NCBI RefSeq assembly: GCF_004341885.1
Contig: NZ_SLVX01000022.1
Location: 1 to 64,000, forward strand
Direction: 5' to 3'
DNA: 64,000 nt
DNA from: Shinella granuli
GTDB lineage: Bacteria; Pseudomonadota; Alphaproteobacteria; Rhizobiales; Rhizobiaceae
A program made the translations under genes and the position numbers. Positions 44,914 to 54,093 of this stretch are shown piece after piece (positions within the stretch are counted from its first letter, which is position 1; each line of letters starts with the position of its first letter). The notes below the pieces were generated by a model. It made no database searches and was not told where the DNA came from. It worked only from the letters and a program-made list of their open reading frames with translations.

Positions 44914-46353
44914 ATGTCGGAGACCGAACTGAAGCTGGATATCACACCCGATGATCTGGAGGCCCTCGCGGCGTCGGAACTGTTCGGTGAACCGGCCGGC
45001 ACCCTCGAACAGCACGCGACCTATTTCGACACCCCTGAGAACAGCCTCGGGAGGGCGGGCTTTTCGCTCTGCATATGCCGCTCTGGTGCCGCGCTCGTTC
45101 AGACCGTCAAGGCAACCGGTCCGGCGGCGGCCCGCTTTGCCCGGCCGCAGTGGGAAATGCCCGTGACGTCGGAGCAGCCTGTCATCGACGGAACGACCCC
45201 CTTGGTGTCCAGGTTTGGAGACATCGCCCCTGCGCTTTCGCCCCTGTTCGAGGTCAATGTTCTCCGCCAGACCTGGACCATGGTCGAGAACACATCCCGC
45301 ATCGAGGTTTCGGCCGACCGCGGTGAGCTCATCGCGGGGGAAAGGCGGCTTGCCGTTTGCGAACTGGAACTCGTACTGAAGGACGGCGAGCTGGTCGATG
45401 TTTTCCGGCTGGCGCGAAAGATCGAAGCGATCGCACCGGTGACGATTGGCGTCCAATCCAGGGCGGAACGCGGTTACCGCCTTCTCGACGCAGCGCCCGT
45501 GGCCATCAAGGCCGAGCCTATCCACCTCGACATGGACGATACCGCAGGGCATGCGTTTCGCGTGATCGCCGGATCCTGCTTTCGCCAGTTCCGGCTCAAC
45601 GAAGCGATCCTGCTTCGTCGGCAAAACGCGGAGGAGGCCCTCCACCAGGCGCGGGTCGCCCTGCGGCGGCTTCGCTCCGCACTCTCGGTGTTCAAGGCCC
45701 ATCTCGGGGATGAGGCAAAACGATTGTCCGATGCGTTCCGCTGGCTCGCCGGGCTGCTTGGGGACGCCCGTGATCTCGATGTGCTGGTGGCAAAGACGGC
45801 GTCGCCTGCGGCACGCGGAAACCTTCAGGAGGCGCGAAGGGCCGCCCATGAAGCCGCTCTTGCTGCGCTGTCGTCACCCCAGGCCCGGGCTCTCATGATC
45901 GATTTCAACGAGTGGCTCCAGTCGGGGAGCTACCGCCGAGAACCCGCCCTCGGCAAGCCCGCGGTCGATTTTGCCGCGCATGCCCTCGACAGACAGCGCA
46001 AGAGGCTGAAGAAGAACGGCAAGGACCTCGCCGGGCTGACCGACGGCGAACGGCACCAGATCCGCAAGGACGCCAAGAAGCTGCGCTATGCGGCCGAGTT
46101 CTTCTGCTCGCTGTTCGAAGAGAAACGCGGGGCGCGCCGCTTCGCGCTTTTCTCTGACGCGATGGAAAAGTTGCAGGATCGGCTCGGCGCCTTGAACGAC
46201 CTCGTCACCGGCCCGGACGTCGCAGCGAAATATGGTCTGGACGACCTGGAAGGGTCGGAGCAGGAGCGCAGTCCCCGCAACAAAACGAAACTGATCGAGC
46301 GCTCGCAGGCCGCGTTGGACGACCTGCTCGACACAAAGAAATTCTGGCGCTGA
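44914..46353 (+). CDS. CYTH and CHAD domain protein
   Basis: This 479-residue protein has an N-terminal CYTH triphosphate-tunnel domain (EXEXK motif 'ETELKLD' at residue 3) and a C-terminal CHAD domain (about 205-470). The CHAD domain has the expected His/Arg helices 'HQARVALRRLRSALSVFKAH' near 246 and 'GERHQIRKDAKKLRYAAEFF' near 377. CHAD domains bind polyphosphate; CYTH domains hydrolyse tripolyphosphate. The strand that normally reads LRIR contains 'SLCICRSG', so two expected Arg residues are Cys (both TGC codons), which may weaken catalysis. The gene has its own ribosome site and stands alone between the catabolic island and the TetR gene. Confidence 0.85.
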   Translation: MSETELKLDITPDDLEALAASELFGEPAGTLEQHATYFDTPENSLGRAGFSLCICRSGAALVQTVKATGPAAARFARPQWEMPVTSEQPVIDGTTPLVSRFGDIAPALSPLFEVNVLRQTWTMVENTSRIEVSADRGELIAGERRLAVCELELVLKDGELVDVFRLARKIEAIAPVTIGVQSRAERGYRLLDAAPVAIKAEPIHLDMDDTAGHAFRVIAGSCFRQFRLNEAILLRRQNAEEALHQARVALRRLRSALSVFKAHLGDEAKRLSDAFRWLAGLLGDARDLDVLVAKTASPAARGNLQEARRAAHEAALAALSSPQARALMIDFNEWLQSGSYRREPALGKPAVDFAAHALDRQRKRLKKNGKDLAGLTDGERHQIRKDAKKLRYAAEFFCSLFEEKRGARRFALFSDAMEKLQDRLGALNDLVTGPDVAAKYGLDDLEGSEQERSPRNKTKLIERSQAALDDLLDTKKFWR

Positions 46354-46524
46354 ACCGCCCACCGACACACGAATGCCGGGAGAACCTCCAGCGCCGTCGC
46401 CACCCGGCATCGCCCGCGCACGATGTCAGGGTGGATTCTTGTCCCGAACTTGATATCCCTCATGCCTTGCTCAACGTGGCGCCCGTCCATCGGGTGTCGG
46501 ACAGGCCTGCCAGGAGGAGACATC

Positions 46525-47187
46525 GTGAGCGCTACGCGACCCCCGAGGGCGAAAGCGTCTGCCGGAAAACAGGCAGCCGGCCGCATGACGCGGGAGGCCT
46601 GGATCGAGGCGGGCATTGCAGCGCTTGTCGAGGAGGGTATCGCCAATGTGAAGATCCAGGTCATGGCGAAGACGCTCGCCGTGTCGCGCTCGAGCTTCTA
46701 CTGGTTCTTCACCGATTTGCAGGAACTGCATGGGGAACTGCTCGAACACTGGCTGCGCAAGAACACCAGCCCGATCATCGAACGGGCGCTCCGCCCCGCG
46801 CCGACGGTCACGAAGGCCGTGTGCCACATCTTCGAATGCTGGGTGGATCCAAGCCTCTTCAGCCCCCGCCTCGATGCGGCGGTCCGCTCCTGGGCGCAGG
46901 TGGACGCGTCGGTGCGCGACGTCGTCGACCAGGCGGACGATCAGCGCGTGGACGCCGTCACGCGCATGTTCCAGCGCTACGGCTATCCGGACGACGAGGC
47001 CTTCATCCGCGCGCGCGTCCTCTACTTCACGCAGATCGGCCACTACACGCTCGGCATGCGCGACGACCGCGAAATGCGGCTGCGCTTCCTGCGGCCCTAT
47101 CTACTCAGTTTCACGGGCCGCACGGCATCGGACGACGAGGTCGAGGCTTTCGAGACATTGATGCGGCGCGTTCAGCCGGACGGCTGA
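46525..47187 (+). CDS. TetR/AcrR-family transcriptional regulator
   Basis: This 220-residue regulator has an N-terminal TetR helix-turn-helix around residues 20-70: 'TREAWIEAGIAALVEEGIAN', then 'VKIQVMAKTLAVSRSSFYWF'. A C-terminal ligand domain follows. The GTG start is chosen for its strong ribosome site (AGGAGGAG, 5-7 nt upstream). Just downstream and on the same strand is soxBDAG, with a 20-bp inverted repeat between them, so it probably regulates sarcosine oxidase expression. The upstream frame to 46423 looks non-coding. Confidence 0.87.
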   Translation: MSATRPPRAKASAGKQAAGRMTREAWIEAGIAALVEEGIANVKIQVMAKTLAVSRSSFYWFFTDLQELHGELLEHWLRKNTSPIIERALRPAPTVTKAVCHIFECWVDPSLFSPRLDAAVRSWAQVDASVRDVVDQADDQRVDAVTRMFQRYGYPDDEAFIRARVLYFTQIGHYTLGMRDDREMRLRFLRPYLLSFTGRTASDDEVEAFETLMRRVQPDG

Positions 47188-47277
47188 CCGATGGACATGT
47201 TTGTACGCTTCAGGTTTTTGGTTCTTGAGGCGGCGTTCGGCCAGCGGTCCGTTTTCCCGTGTATTGTGCCGCAATCT

Positions 47278-47297
47278 TCTGGACATTAGTGTCCAGA
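47278..47297. promoter_or_regulatory. Candidate operator upstream of soxB
   Basis: TCTGGAC (47278-47284) and GTCCAGA (47291-47297) form a perfect inverted repeat with a 6-nt centre, a size typical for TetR dimers. A -10-like CATAAT lies at 47307-47312. The soxB start is 126 bp downstream of the repeat. Confidence 0.55.
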
Positions 47298-47422
47298 GAG
47301 AATACGCATAATGCCTGCCGAGCGGAGACGGCTCGGAGGGGATGGTCTTCAGCCATGGGGCGGCACATGAAGCAGCACTCAGCCTTGTCATCGTGCGGCC
47401 GCGCAAGCGGCAACGGCGCGCG

Positions 47423-48676
47423 ATGACACGGCATTACTCCGCCTTCTCGCTCTTCAAGGAGGGCCTCAGGGGCCAGAAGGGCTGGCAGCAGGCCTGGCGC
47501 TCGCCGCAACCGAAGCCGCGCTACGACATCCTGATCATCGGCGGCGGCGGACATGGCCTTGCGACGGCCTATTACCTCGCCAGAGCGCACAATATCCGCA
47601 ATGTCGCTGTCATCGAGAAGGGCTGGCTGGGCGGCGGCAATACCGGCCGCAACACGACCGTCGTGCGCTCGAACTATTTCTTTCCGGAAAGCACGGCGCT
47701 CTACGACCTTGCGCTGCGCCTCTATGAAACGCTCGGCCGGGATATCAACTACAACATCATGCTTTCCCAGCGCGGCATCATCACCCTTGCCCATAGCGAG
47801 GCGGAGATGGAAATGGCGGCGCGGACCGTCAACGCCATGCAGATCAACGGCACGGATGCCGAACTCTTCGATGCGAAAGACGTGCGGCGCGTGCTGCCGC
47901 TGCTCAACGTCTCGCCGCAGGCGCGCTATCCGGTTTTCGGCGGTGTCTGGCAGGGCAGGGCAGGGACGGCGCGCCACGATGCGGTCGCGTGGGGCTATGC
48001 CCGCGCCGCCGACAGGCTGGGCGTCGACATCATCCAGTCCTGCGAGGTGGAGGAATTCCTGGTCGAGGGCGGGCGCTGCCGGGGCGTCAGGACGAGCCGC
48101 GGCGAGATCCGCGCCGAACGGACGGGCATGGTCGTCGCCGGCCATTCCTCGCATCTTGCGGCCAAGGCCGGCTTCCGCCTGCCGATCACCTCCTATGCCT
48201 TGCAGGCCTGCGTTTCCGAGCCGATCAAGCCGGTGCTCGACACGGTCGTGCTGTCCCCCGGAACCGGCACCTATGCCAGCCAGTCGGACAAGGGCGAGCT
48301 CGTCATCGGCGGTGCCCTCGACCGGGTTCCCTCCTACGGGCAACGCGGCAACCTGCCGGTGCTGGAAGATGTCGTCTCGGGCCTTCTCGAAATGTTCCCG
48401 TCGTTCCGCCAGCTCCGGCTGATGCGGCAATGGGCCGGCATCGTCGACGTGACCCCGGATTCATCGCCCATCCTCGGGGAGAGCCCCCTGCCGGGTCTCT
48501 TCCTGAACTGCGGCTGGGGAACGGGCGGCTTCAAGGCCATTCCGGCCGGCGGCACGCTGCTCGCCCACCTGCTGGCGACGGGCACGCACCACGACATCAG
48601 CCGCCCCTTCGATCTCGACCGCTTCGCACGCGGCCGCTTGATCGATGAAGCCGCCGGCTCCGGCATCGCGCACTAG
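47423..48676 (+). CDS. soxB: Sarcosine oxidase subunit beta
   Basis: The beta subunit of heterotetrameric sarcosine oxidase holds the FAD site where sarcosine is demethylated. The 417-residue protein begins 'RHYSAFSLFKEGLRGQKGWQ' and has the dinucleotide motif 'DILIIGGGGHGLATAYYLAR' near residue 36. The covalent-flavin region 'TGRNTTVVRSNYF' lies near 76, and 'DVTPDSSPILGESPLPGLFL' and 'NCGWGTGGFKAIPAGG' near the end. It is the first gene of soxB-soxD-soxA-soxG. The chosen ATG gives the usual family length; the frame is open another 27 codons upstream. Confidence 0.95.
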   Translation: MTRHYSAFSLFKEGLRGQKGWQQAWRSPQPKPRYDILIIGGGGHGLATAYYLARAHNIRNVAVIEKGWLGGGNTGRNTTVVRSNYFFPESTALYDLALRLYETLGRDINYNIMLSQRGIITLAHSEAEMEMAARTVNAMQINGTDAELFDAKDVRRVLPLLNVSPQARYPVFGGVWQGRAGTARHDAVAWGYARAADRLGVDIIQSCEVEEFLVEGGRCRGVRTSRGEIRAERTGMVVAGHSSHLAAKAGFRLPITSYALQACVSEPIKPVLDTVVLSPGTGTYASQSDKGELVIGGALDRVPSYGQRGNLPVLEDVVSGLLEMFPSFRQLRLMRQWAGIVDVTPDSSPILGESPLPGLFLNCGWGTGGFKAIPAGGTLLAHLLATGTHHDISRPFDLDRFARGRLIDEAAGSGIAH

Positions 48677-48685
48677 GAGGCACCC

Positions 48686-48970
48686 ATGCAGCTCTTTCCC
48701 TGCCCCTTCTGCGGCCCGCGAAGCGAGAGCGAATTCCATTTCGGCGGAGATGCCGGCAACCATCGCCCGGAAGGGTTTCGCGCCGTGACGGATGGCGAAT
48801 GGAGCAATTACCTCCATGCACGCAACAATCCGCGCGGGGCGGCAAACGAAATCTGGATGCACATGACCTGCGGCGAGGTCTTCCGCATGGAACGGGACAC
48901 CGTGCATCACCGCGTGGCACGGTCCTTCGCACCGGGAGAGGGAGACGGTCATGACGGCATGGCGCACTGA
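48686..48970 (+). CDS. soxD: Sarcosine oxidase subunit delta
   Basis: This small 94-residue subunit has the typical zinc-binding pattern: 'FPCPFCGPRSESEFHFGGDA' at the start and 'EIWMHMTCGEVFRMERDTVH' in the second half, giving CxxC, His and a later Cys. The delta subunit stabilises the heterotetramer. It starts 9 bp after soxB and its 3' end overlaps the soxA start by 20 bp. AGGAGG precedes its ATG. Confidence 0.95.
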   Translation: MQLFPCPFCGPRSESEFHFGGDAGNHRPEGFRAVTDGEWSNYLHARNNPRGAANEIWMHMTCGEVFRMERDTVHHRVARSFAPGEGDGHDGMAH

Positions 48971-51758
48971 GGGCGGCTCCGCCATCGACCGTTCGCGGCC
49001 GCTGCGCTTTTCCTTCGACGGGCGCGAGGTCGAGGGCTTTGCCGGCGATACGGTAGCCTCGGCGCTCCTGGCCGGCGGCATCTCCGTCCTCGGCCGCAGC
49101 TTCAAGTATCATCGCCCGCGGGGCCTCTGGGGCGCGGGCGTCGAAGAGCCGAACGCCCTTGTCGACATCGCCGGAGGCATGCCGAACACCCGGGCCACGC
49201 AGGCGCTCGCCGCCGACGGCATGGCGGTGCGCAGCGTGAATGCCGAACCGAGCGCGCAGAAGGACCGCCATGCCTTCCTCGATGCCTTCTCACGCTTCAT
49301 TCCGGCGGCCTTCTACTACAAGACCTTCATGTTTCCGGACTGGCACCTCTTCGAGCCGCGCATCCGGCAGATGGCAGGCCTCGGGACGCTTGACGCGGCG
49401 GCGCAAGGCCCCGCCTTCGCCGAGCAGGTGAACCACCATTGCGACGTGCTGGTGGTCGGCGCGGGACCGGCGGGCCTGCTTGCCGCCCGCAAGGCGCTGC
49501 GCGCCGGTAAGCGCGTGGTTCTCTGCGACGACGGCCGGCAGGCCGGCGGCAGCCTGCTCTTCCGCGCCGCGACCATCGAGGGCAAAACCGGCTCGGAATG
49601 GGCGGCGGACATGGCCGCGGAACTGGCGGGGGGCGGAGCTCTCGTCCTGGCCGGCACGACGGCCTTCGGCATCTACGACCATCATCTGGCCGGCCTCAAC
49701 CAGAAGGGCGGGGACGGCGCGCCGGATCGCCTCTGGCGGATCCGCGCCGGGTCGATCGTGCTTGCCACCGGCGCCATCGAACGGCCGCTGCCCTTCGGCA
49801 ACAATGACCTGCCGGGCATCATGTCGGCGGAAGCCGCGCTCGTCTATCTCCGCCGCTTCGGCGTCGCCGCGGGGCGCAAGGTCGTGGTCGCGACGAACAA
49901 CGGCCTTGCCTATGAGACGGCGGAGGCCCTGGCCGCGGCCGGGGCGGATGTCACCGTCGTCGATTATCGCGCCGATGCGCCGCCGCCCGCCGGCGTTCGC
50001 GTGCTCGCGGGACGCACCATCCTCTCCGCCAGCGGCCGCGGTGCCGTCCATGCCGTCAGGCTTTCCGACGGCAGCGTGCTCGAGGCCGACGCCGTGCTTG
50101 CCTCCGGCGGCTTCACGCCGACCGTGCATCTTTATTGCCAGGCGCAGGGCAAGCTCGACTGGCGCGACGATATTCTCGCCTTCGTGCCCGGCAGGCCAGT
50201 CGAGGGCGTCACGGTGGTGGGTGCCGCTGCCGGCGATTTCGGCCTTCCGGCGGAACTTGCGGAGCGCGCCGGCCGGGCGCTCGGCATCGTCGCGGCCTGG
50301 CCGGAACCGGGCACCAGGGAGCGGGTCTGGATCGACCTCCAGAACGACGTCACCGCCAAGGACGTGGAACTCGCCGTGCGGGAAAACTTCGTCTCCGTCG
50401 AGCACCTGAAGCGCTATACGACGCTCGGCATGGCGACGGACCAAGGCAAGACCTCCAACGTCAACGGCCTGGCGCTGATGGCGGAACTCACCGGCCGCCG
50501 CATTCCCGAGGTCGGCACGACGACCTACCGCCCGCCCTTCACGCCGGTCCCGTTCGCCTGCTTCGCAGGCGCCCGCTCCGGCACGCGCATGAGCCCGCTC
50601 CGCCGCCTGCCGCTGGAAAAGCAACATCGCGCCGATGGCGCCGTGTTCCGCGACTATGGCGGCTGGCTGCGCCCCGCCTATTATGGCGCCGGCCCCGCGG
50701 ACACACGCATCCAGGCGGAAGCCCGCGCGGCGCGCGAGGGCGTTGCACTCTTCGACGGCTCGCCGCTCGGCAAGATCGAGGTCATCGGCCCGGATGCCGC
50801 AGGGTTTCTCGACTTCATCTATTACAACACCATGTCGACGCTTCCGCCCGGCCGCTGCCGCTACGGTTTCATCCTCACGGAGGGTGGCAACGTCTATGAT
50901 GACGGCGTGCTGGTCCGGCTCGACGAGAATCGCTTCGTCGTCTCGTGCTCCTCCTCGCATGTGGCGGGCGTGCACGCCCTTCTGGAGGAGTGGCGGCAGG
51001 ACCACTTCGACCGGCGGCGCATCTTCATCCACAACGCGACGGCCGAGATGGCGACGCTGACCGTCACCGGCCCACGGGCACGGGCGCTGATGGAGGCCGT
51101 CGGCTTCGATATCCCGCTGGACGACGCGGCCCTGCCGCACATGGCCGTCGCTGCCAGCACGTTCGAAGGCATCGCGGTGCGGATCGCCCGCATCAGCTTC
51201 ACGGGCGACCGCTCCTACGAGATCTCGGTACCCGCCGACCGGGCCGCGGCACTCTGGGCACGGCTGCGACGGGAAGGCGAGGCCTTCGGTGCGACGTTGC
51301 TCGGCCTCGAAGCCCTCATGATCCTGCGCGCCGAAAAAGGCTATATCGTCATCGGCAAGGACACCGACGGCACCAGCCGCCCGATGGATTTCGGCCTCAC
51401 CGCGCCGCTGCAGCGCAAGAAGGCCGAGTTCATCGGTCGCCGGTCGCTGATCACGGAGGATGCTACACGCGCGGACCGGCGACAGTTCGTGGGCCTCGAA
51501 GCCGTCGACGGCAAGGGCGTATTGCCGACCGGTGCGCACGGCATCGCACGCGAGGGGCGTGGCGTGCGCAGCGCCGGCTATGTCACCTCCAGCTATTTCA
51601 GCCCCGCGCTGCAGAAGCCGATCGCGCTGGGGCTGATCGAGCGCGGCCTTTCCCGCATGGGCGACATCATCGAGCTGCAGCACCTTCGGGAGATCAGGCG
51701 CGCCCGCATCATCTCCGCCTGCGCCTTCGACGAGGAAGGAAGCCGCCTCCATGCTTGA
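48951..51758 (+). CDS. soxA: Sarcosine oxidase subunit alpha
   Basis: The large subunit of sarcosine oxidase has 935 residues. The N-terminal 2Fe-2S-like domain ('LRFSFDGREVEGFAGDTVAS') is followed by an NAD-binding domain with 'DVLVVGAGPAGLLAARKALR' near 164 and 'IVLATGAIERPLPFGNNDLP' near 270. The C-terminal half is a folate-binding GcvT-like aminomethyltransferase domain ('GVALFDGSPLGKIEVIGPDA', then 'KDTDGTSRPMDFGLT'). It channels formaldehyde from demethylation to tetrahydrofolate. The first ATG has a good ribosome site (GGGAGAGGGAG). It overlaps soxG by 8 bp. Confidence 0.95.
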   Translation: MTAWRTEGGSAIDRSRPLRFSFDGREVEGFAGDTVASALLAGGISVLGRSFKYHRPRGLWGAGVEEPNALVDIAGGMPNTRATQALAADGMAVRSVNAEPSAQKDRHAFLDAFSRFIPAAFYYKTFMFPDWHLFEPRIRQMAGLGTLDAAAQGPAFAEQVNHHCDVLVVGAGPAGLLAARKALRAGKRVVLCDDGRQAGGSLLFRAATIEGKTGSEWAADMAAELAGGGALVLAGTTAFGIYDHHLAGLNQKGGDGAPDRLWRIRAGSIVLATGAIERPLPFGNNDLPGIMSAEAALVYLRRFGVAAGRKVVVATNNGLAYETAEALAAAGADVTVVDYRADAPPPAGVRVLAGRTILSASGRGAVHAVRLSDGSVLEADAVLASGGFTPTVHLYCQAQGKLDWRDDILAFVPGRPVEGVTVVGAAAGDFGLPAELAERAGRALGIVAAWPEPGTRERVWIDLQNDVTAKDVELAVRENFVSVEHLKRYTTLGMATDQGKTSNVNGLALMAELTGRRIPEVGTTTYRPPFTPVPFACFAGARSGTRMSPLRRLPLEKQHRADGAVFRDYGGWLRPAYYGAGPADTRIQAEARAAREGVALFDGSPLGKIEVIGPDAAGFLDFIYYNTMSTLPPGRCRYGFILTEGGNVYDDGVLVRLDENRFVVSCSSSHVAGVHALLEEWRQDHFDRRRIFIHNATAEMATLTVTGPRARALMEAVGFDIPLDDAALPHMAVAASTFEGIAVRIARISFTGDRSYEISVPADRAAALWARLRREGEAFGATLLGLEALMILRAEKGYIVIGKDTDGTSRPMDFGLTAPLQRKKAEFIGRRSLITEDATRADRRQFVGLEAVDGKGVLPTGAHGIAREGRGVRSAGYVTSSYFSPALQKPIALGLIERGLSRMGDIIELQHLREIRRARIISACAFDEEGSRLHA

Positions 51759-52299
51759 CGTTTCCTCGAAATGGCGGCCCGAGCCGGACTGGGCGCTTGC
51801 CCGCCTCTCCGGCCCCGGCATCACGATCTGCCCCGTCACCGGTCTCACACAGCGCCTCGTCAGCGGTGATGTCGACCGCTTTCTTGCCCGATACGATCTC
51901 GGCAGGGATGTTGGCGCGCTGGGCCTTGCCCTTGGCGAGCGCTATGCGGTGCGCGTTGCCCGCGATCGGCTGCTGGTTGTCGGGGTTTCCCCTGCGGAGC
52001 TGGCGGACGGGTGGCACGACGAGGGCTGGGCCGTGACGACCGTCAGCGCCGCCCTTCGCGTCGTCGAAGCGAGGGGAGAAGGCATCCGCGATCTCCTGGC
52101 ACGGGGAACGACGCTGGACCCGGACGATCCCGGGCCTTGCGCCGCCATGTCGTTTGCCGGGATGATGGCGACGATCTACGGGCATGCCGAGGCCGGGACC
52201 CTGCGGATACATGTCGACCGGGGGCTTGCTTCCTATCTGTGGGAGTGGCTCGAATGTCAGCCTCTTCTGGGCGGGATTGGTGAACCCGCCCCAAGATGA
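51751..52299 (+). CDS. soxG: Sarcosine oxidase subunit gamma
   Basis: This 182-residue protein is the fourth subunit of sarcosine oxidase and is GcvT-like in fold. 'PDWALARLSGPGITICPVTG' lies at the N-terminus, and 'RLLVVGVSPAELADGWHDEG' and 'VSAALRVVEARGEGIRDLLA' further on. The start overlaps the soxA stop, as usual for this operon. Later, 'RIHVDRGLASYLWEWLECQP' ends the conserved part. Confidence 0.9.
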   Translation: MLDVSSKWRPEPDWALARLSGPGITICPVTGLTQRLVSGDVDRFLARYDLGRDVGALGLALGERYAVRVARDRLLVVGVSPAELADGWHDEGWAVTTVSAALRVVEARGEGIRDLLARGTTLDPDDPGPCAAMSFAGMMATIYGHAEAGTLRIHVDRGLASYLWEWLECQPLLGGIGEPAPR

Positions 52300-52357
52300 C
52301 GTTTCGTTGTGGAAGGAACGACCCGCGCTGGTGCGGGCGAAAAAGGGAGTTGAGACA

Positions 52358-53473
52358 GTGAGAAACATTCTGATTATCGGCACGGCCCTCGGCCTGCTCA
52401 TGAGCACCGCCGCCCGGGCGGAGGACCTGACATTCGCCGTTGCCGGCCCGCTGACCGGGCCGCTCGCCACGATCGGCGACCAGTTCAAGCAGGGTGCGCA
52501 GGCCGCCGCCGACGCCATCAACGCCAAGGGCGGCGTGCTGGGCCGCCAGATCAAGCTGCAGTTCGAGGACGACCAGTGCGACCCGAAGCAGGCGGTTTCG
52601 GTTGCAAACCGCATCGCCGCCAGCGGCATCCAGTTCGTCGATGGCCATGCCTGCTCGGGCTCCAGCATTCCGGCATCGGCGGTCTATGCCGAGAACGGCA
52701 CGCTGATGATGAGCCCGGCCTCCTCGAACCCGGTCATGACGGACGATGCCGCCGCCAAGGGCTGGACCAACATCATGCGCCTCTATACCCGCGACGACGC
52801 CCAGGGCGCCTTCATCGGCCCCTGGATCGCCAAGCAATATGCCGGCAAGAACGTCGCGGTCCTGCACGACAAGACGGCCTACGGCCAGGGCGTTGCGGAT
52901 GCCGTGCGCGCCACGATGAATGAAAACGGCCTCAAGGAGATCCTTGCCGAAGGCATCAATGCCGGCGAGAAGGACTACAACGCGCTGGTGACCAAGCTGA
53001 AGGATGCCAAGATCGATGTCGTCTACTTCGGCGGCTACCACCCGGAAGCTGGCCTCATCCTGCGCCAGGCCGCCGAGCAGGGCTACTCGTTCCAGCTGAT
53101 CATGCCGGACTCCATCGCCTCGCCGGAATTCTGGCAGGTCGCAGGCCCGGCCGGCGAAGGCACGATGTTCGTCTTCCCGTCCGATCCGCAGGCCAAGCCC
53201 GAAGCGAAGGAAGCCGTCGAGAAGATCCAGGCCGGCGGCTTCAAGCCGGAAGGCTTCACCCTCTTCTCCTACGCCGTGATCCAGGCCTTCGCCCAGGGTA
53301 TCGAGCGCGCCGGCTCGGACGATCCGACCAAGGTGGCCGAAGCCCTGAAGAACGGCCAGCCGATCGACACCGTCGTCGGAACCGTCACCTTCGACGAAAA
53401 GGGCGACCTGAAGAACGCCAGCTACGACATCAACCGCTGGAGCAACGGCAACTACGCGCCGATCGCACAGTAA
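52358..53473 (+). CDS. Branched-chain amino-acid type ABC transporter substrate-binding protein (LivK-like)
   Basis: This 371-residue periplasmic binding protein of the HAAT family has the signal peptide 'LIIGTALGLLMSTAARAEDL'. The mature start is 'TFAVAGPLTGPLATIGDQFK'. Family marks are 'DDQCDPKQAVSVANRIAASG', 'VDGHACSGSSIPASAVYA', 'DYNALVTKLKDAKIDVVYFG' and 'PEAGLILRQAAEQGYSFQ'. GTG is used as start, with GGGAG upstream. It follows soxG by 58 bp on the same strand, without permease or ATPase genes nearby, so it must share a transporter encoded elsewhere. A terminator lies past its stop. Confidence 0.9.
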   Translation: MRNILIIGTALGLLMSTAARAEDLTFAVAGPLTGPLATIGDQFKQGAQAAADAINAKGGVLGRQIKLQFEDDQCDPKQAVSVANRIAASGIQFVDGHACSGSSIPASAVYAENGTLMMSPASSNPVMTDDAAAKGWTNIMRLYTRDDAQGAFIGPWIAKQYAGKNVAVLHDKTAYGQGVADAVRATMNENGLKEILAEGINAGEKDYNALVTKLKDAKIDVVYFGGYHPEAGLILRQAAEQGYSFQLIMPDSIASPEFWQVAGPAGEGTMFVFPSDPQAKPEAKEAVEKIQAGGFKPEGFTLFSYAVIQAFAQGIERAGSDDPTKVAEALKNGQPIDTVVGTVTFDEKGDLKNASYDINRWSNGNYAPIAQ

Positions 53474-53535
53474 CGGCGCGGGTCGGATGGCGCACGTCCG
53501 GCGGCGCCATCCTTCGAGGATGCGTTCTCTGCAAC

Positions 53536-53566
53536 AAACAGGCCCGGCAACACACCGGGCCTGTTT
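53536..53566. terminator. Bidirectional rho-independent terminator
   Basis: Perfect 12-bp arms AAACAGGCCCGG (53536-53547) and CCGGGCCTGTTT (53555-53566) flank a 7-nt loop, with T/A runs at both edges. It lies between the convergent binding-protein and cytochrome genes and should stop both transcripts. Confidence 0.85.
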
Positions 53567-53592
53567 GCCCAGTGCATGGCGAGCACGGCCTT

Positions 53593-53973
53593 CTATCGGG
53601 CCGGGGCAAGGGAGCGGAGATAGGCGATGACGTCATCGGCGTCGTCGGGTTTCAGGCCGGAAAACGCCATGCGTGTTTTCGGAATCATTTTCTTCGGCCC
53701 GGCCAGATAGGCGGCCAGCGTCGCCTCGTCCCATCTGAGGCCCTTCCCGCCTTCCGCCTTCATCGCCTCGGAGTATTTTCCATAGTCACCGAGGGAGGCG
53801 GCCGGGCGGTCGATGATGCCGACCAGGTGGGGGCCGACCTTGTTCACGGGCTGCTCGGCGTTGTGGCAGGCGGTGCATTTCTTGAAGACGGCGGCGCCGG
53901 CTTCCGCCGAGCCATCGGCGGCATTTGCGGCGACGGGAAGCACCAAAACGGTGAGAACGGCGAGACTTTTCAT
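53593..53973 (-). CDS. Class I cytochrome c, periplasmic
   Basis: This 126-residue exported c-type cytochrome has the signal peptide 'LAVLTVLVLPVAANAADG', the heme site 'VFKKCTACHNAEQPVNKVGP' near residue 29 (CxxCH plus 'GPHL'), and the distal Met ligand, probably in 'MIPKTRMAFSGLK' near 97. It ends 'DVIAYLRSLAPAR', like cytochrome c2. It follows the GMC flavoprotein and subunit-3 genes on the same strand and is the likely electron acceptor of that dehydrogenase. Confidence 0.92.
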   Translation of the reverse strand: MKSLAVLTVLVLPVAANAADGSAEAGAAVFKKCTACHNAEQPVNKVGPHLVGIIDRPAASLGDYGKYSEAMKAEGGKGLRWDEATLAAYLAGPKKMIPKTRMAFSGLKPDDADDVIAYLRSLAPAR

Positions 53974-54093
53974 GCTTGCTCCGCATTGACGGCAAAAAGC
54001 GGCCGGCTGAAGCCGGCCAAAGGTGGCGCGGCCTCACCAGCCGCACGCGATCACCGGCCACCCTTGGGCGACCGGGGAGGATCGCGGTTTTGC

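Noticed and set aside
49290-51848. Long minus-strand frame opposite soxA
   Set aside because: It has no family signature and lies wholly inside the antisense of soxA and soxG, which are certain.
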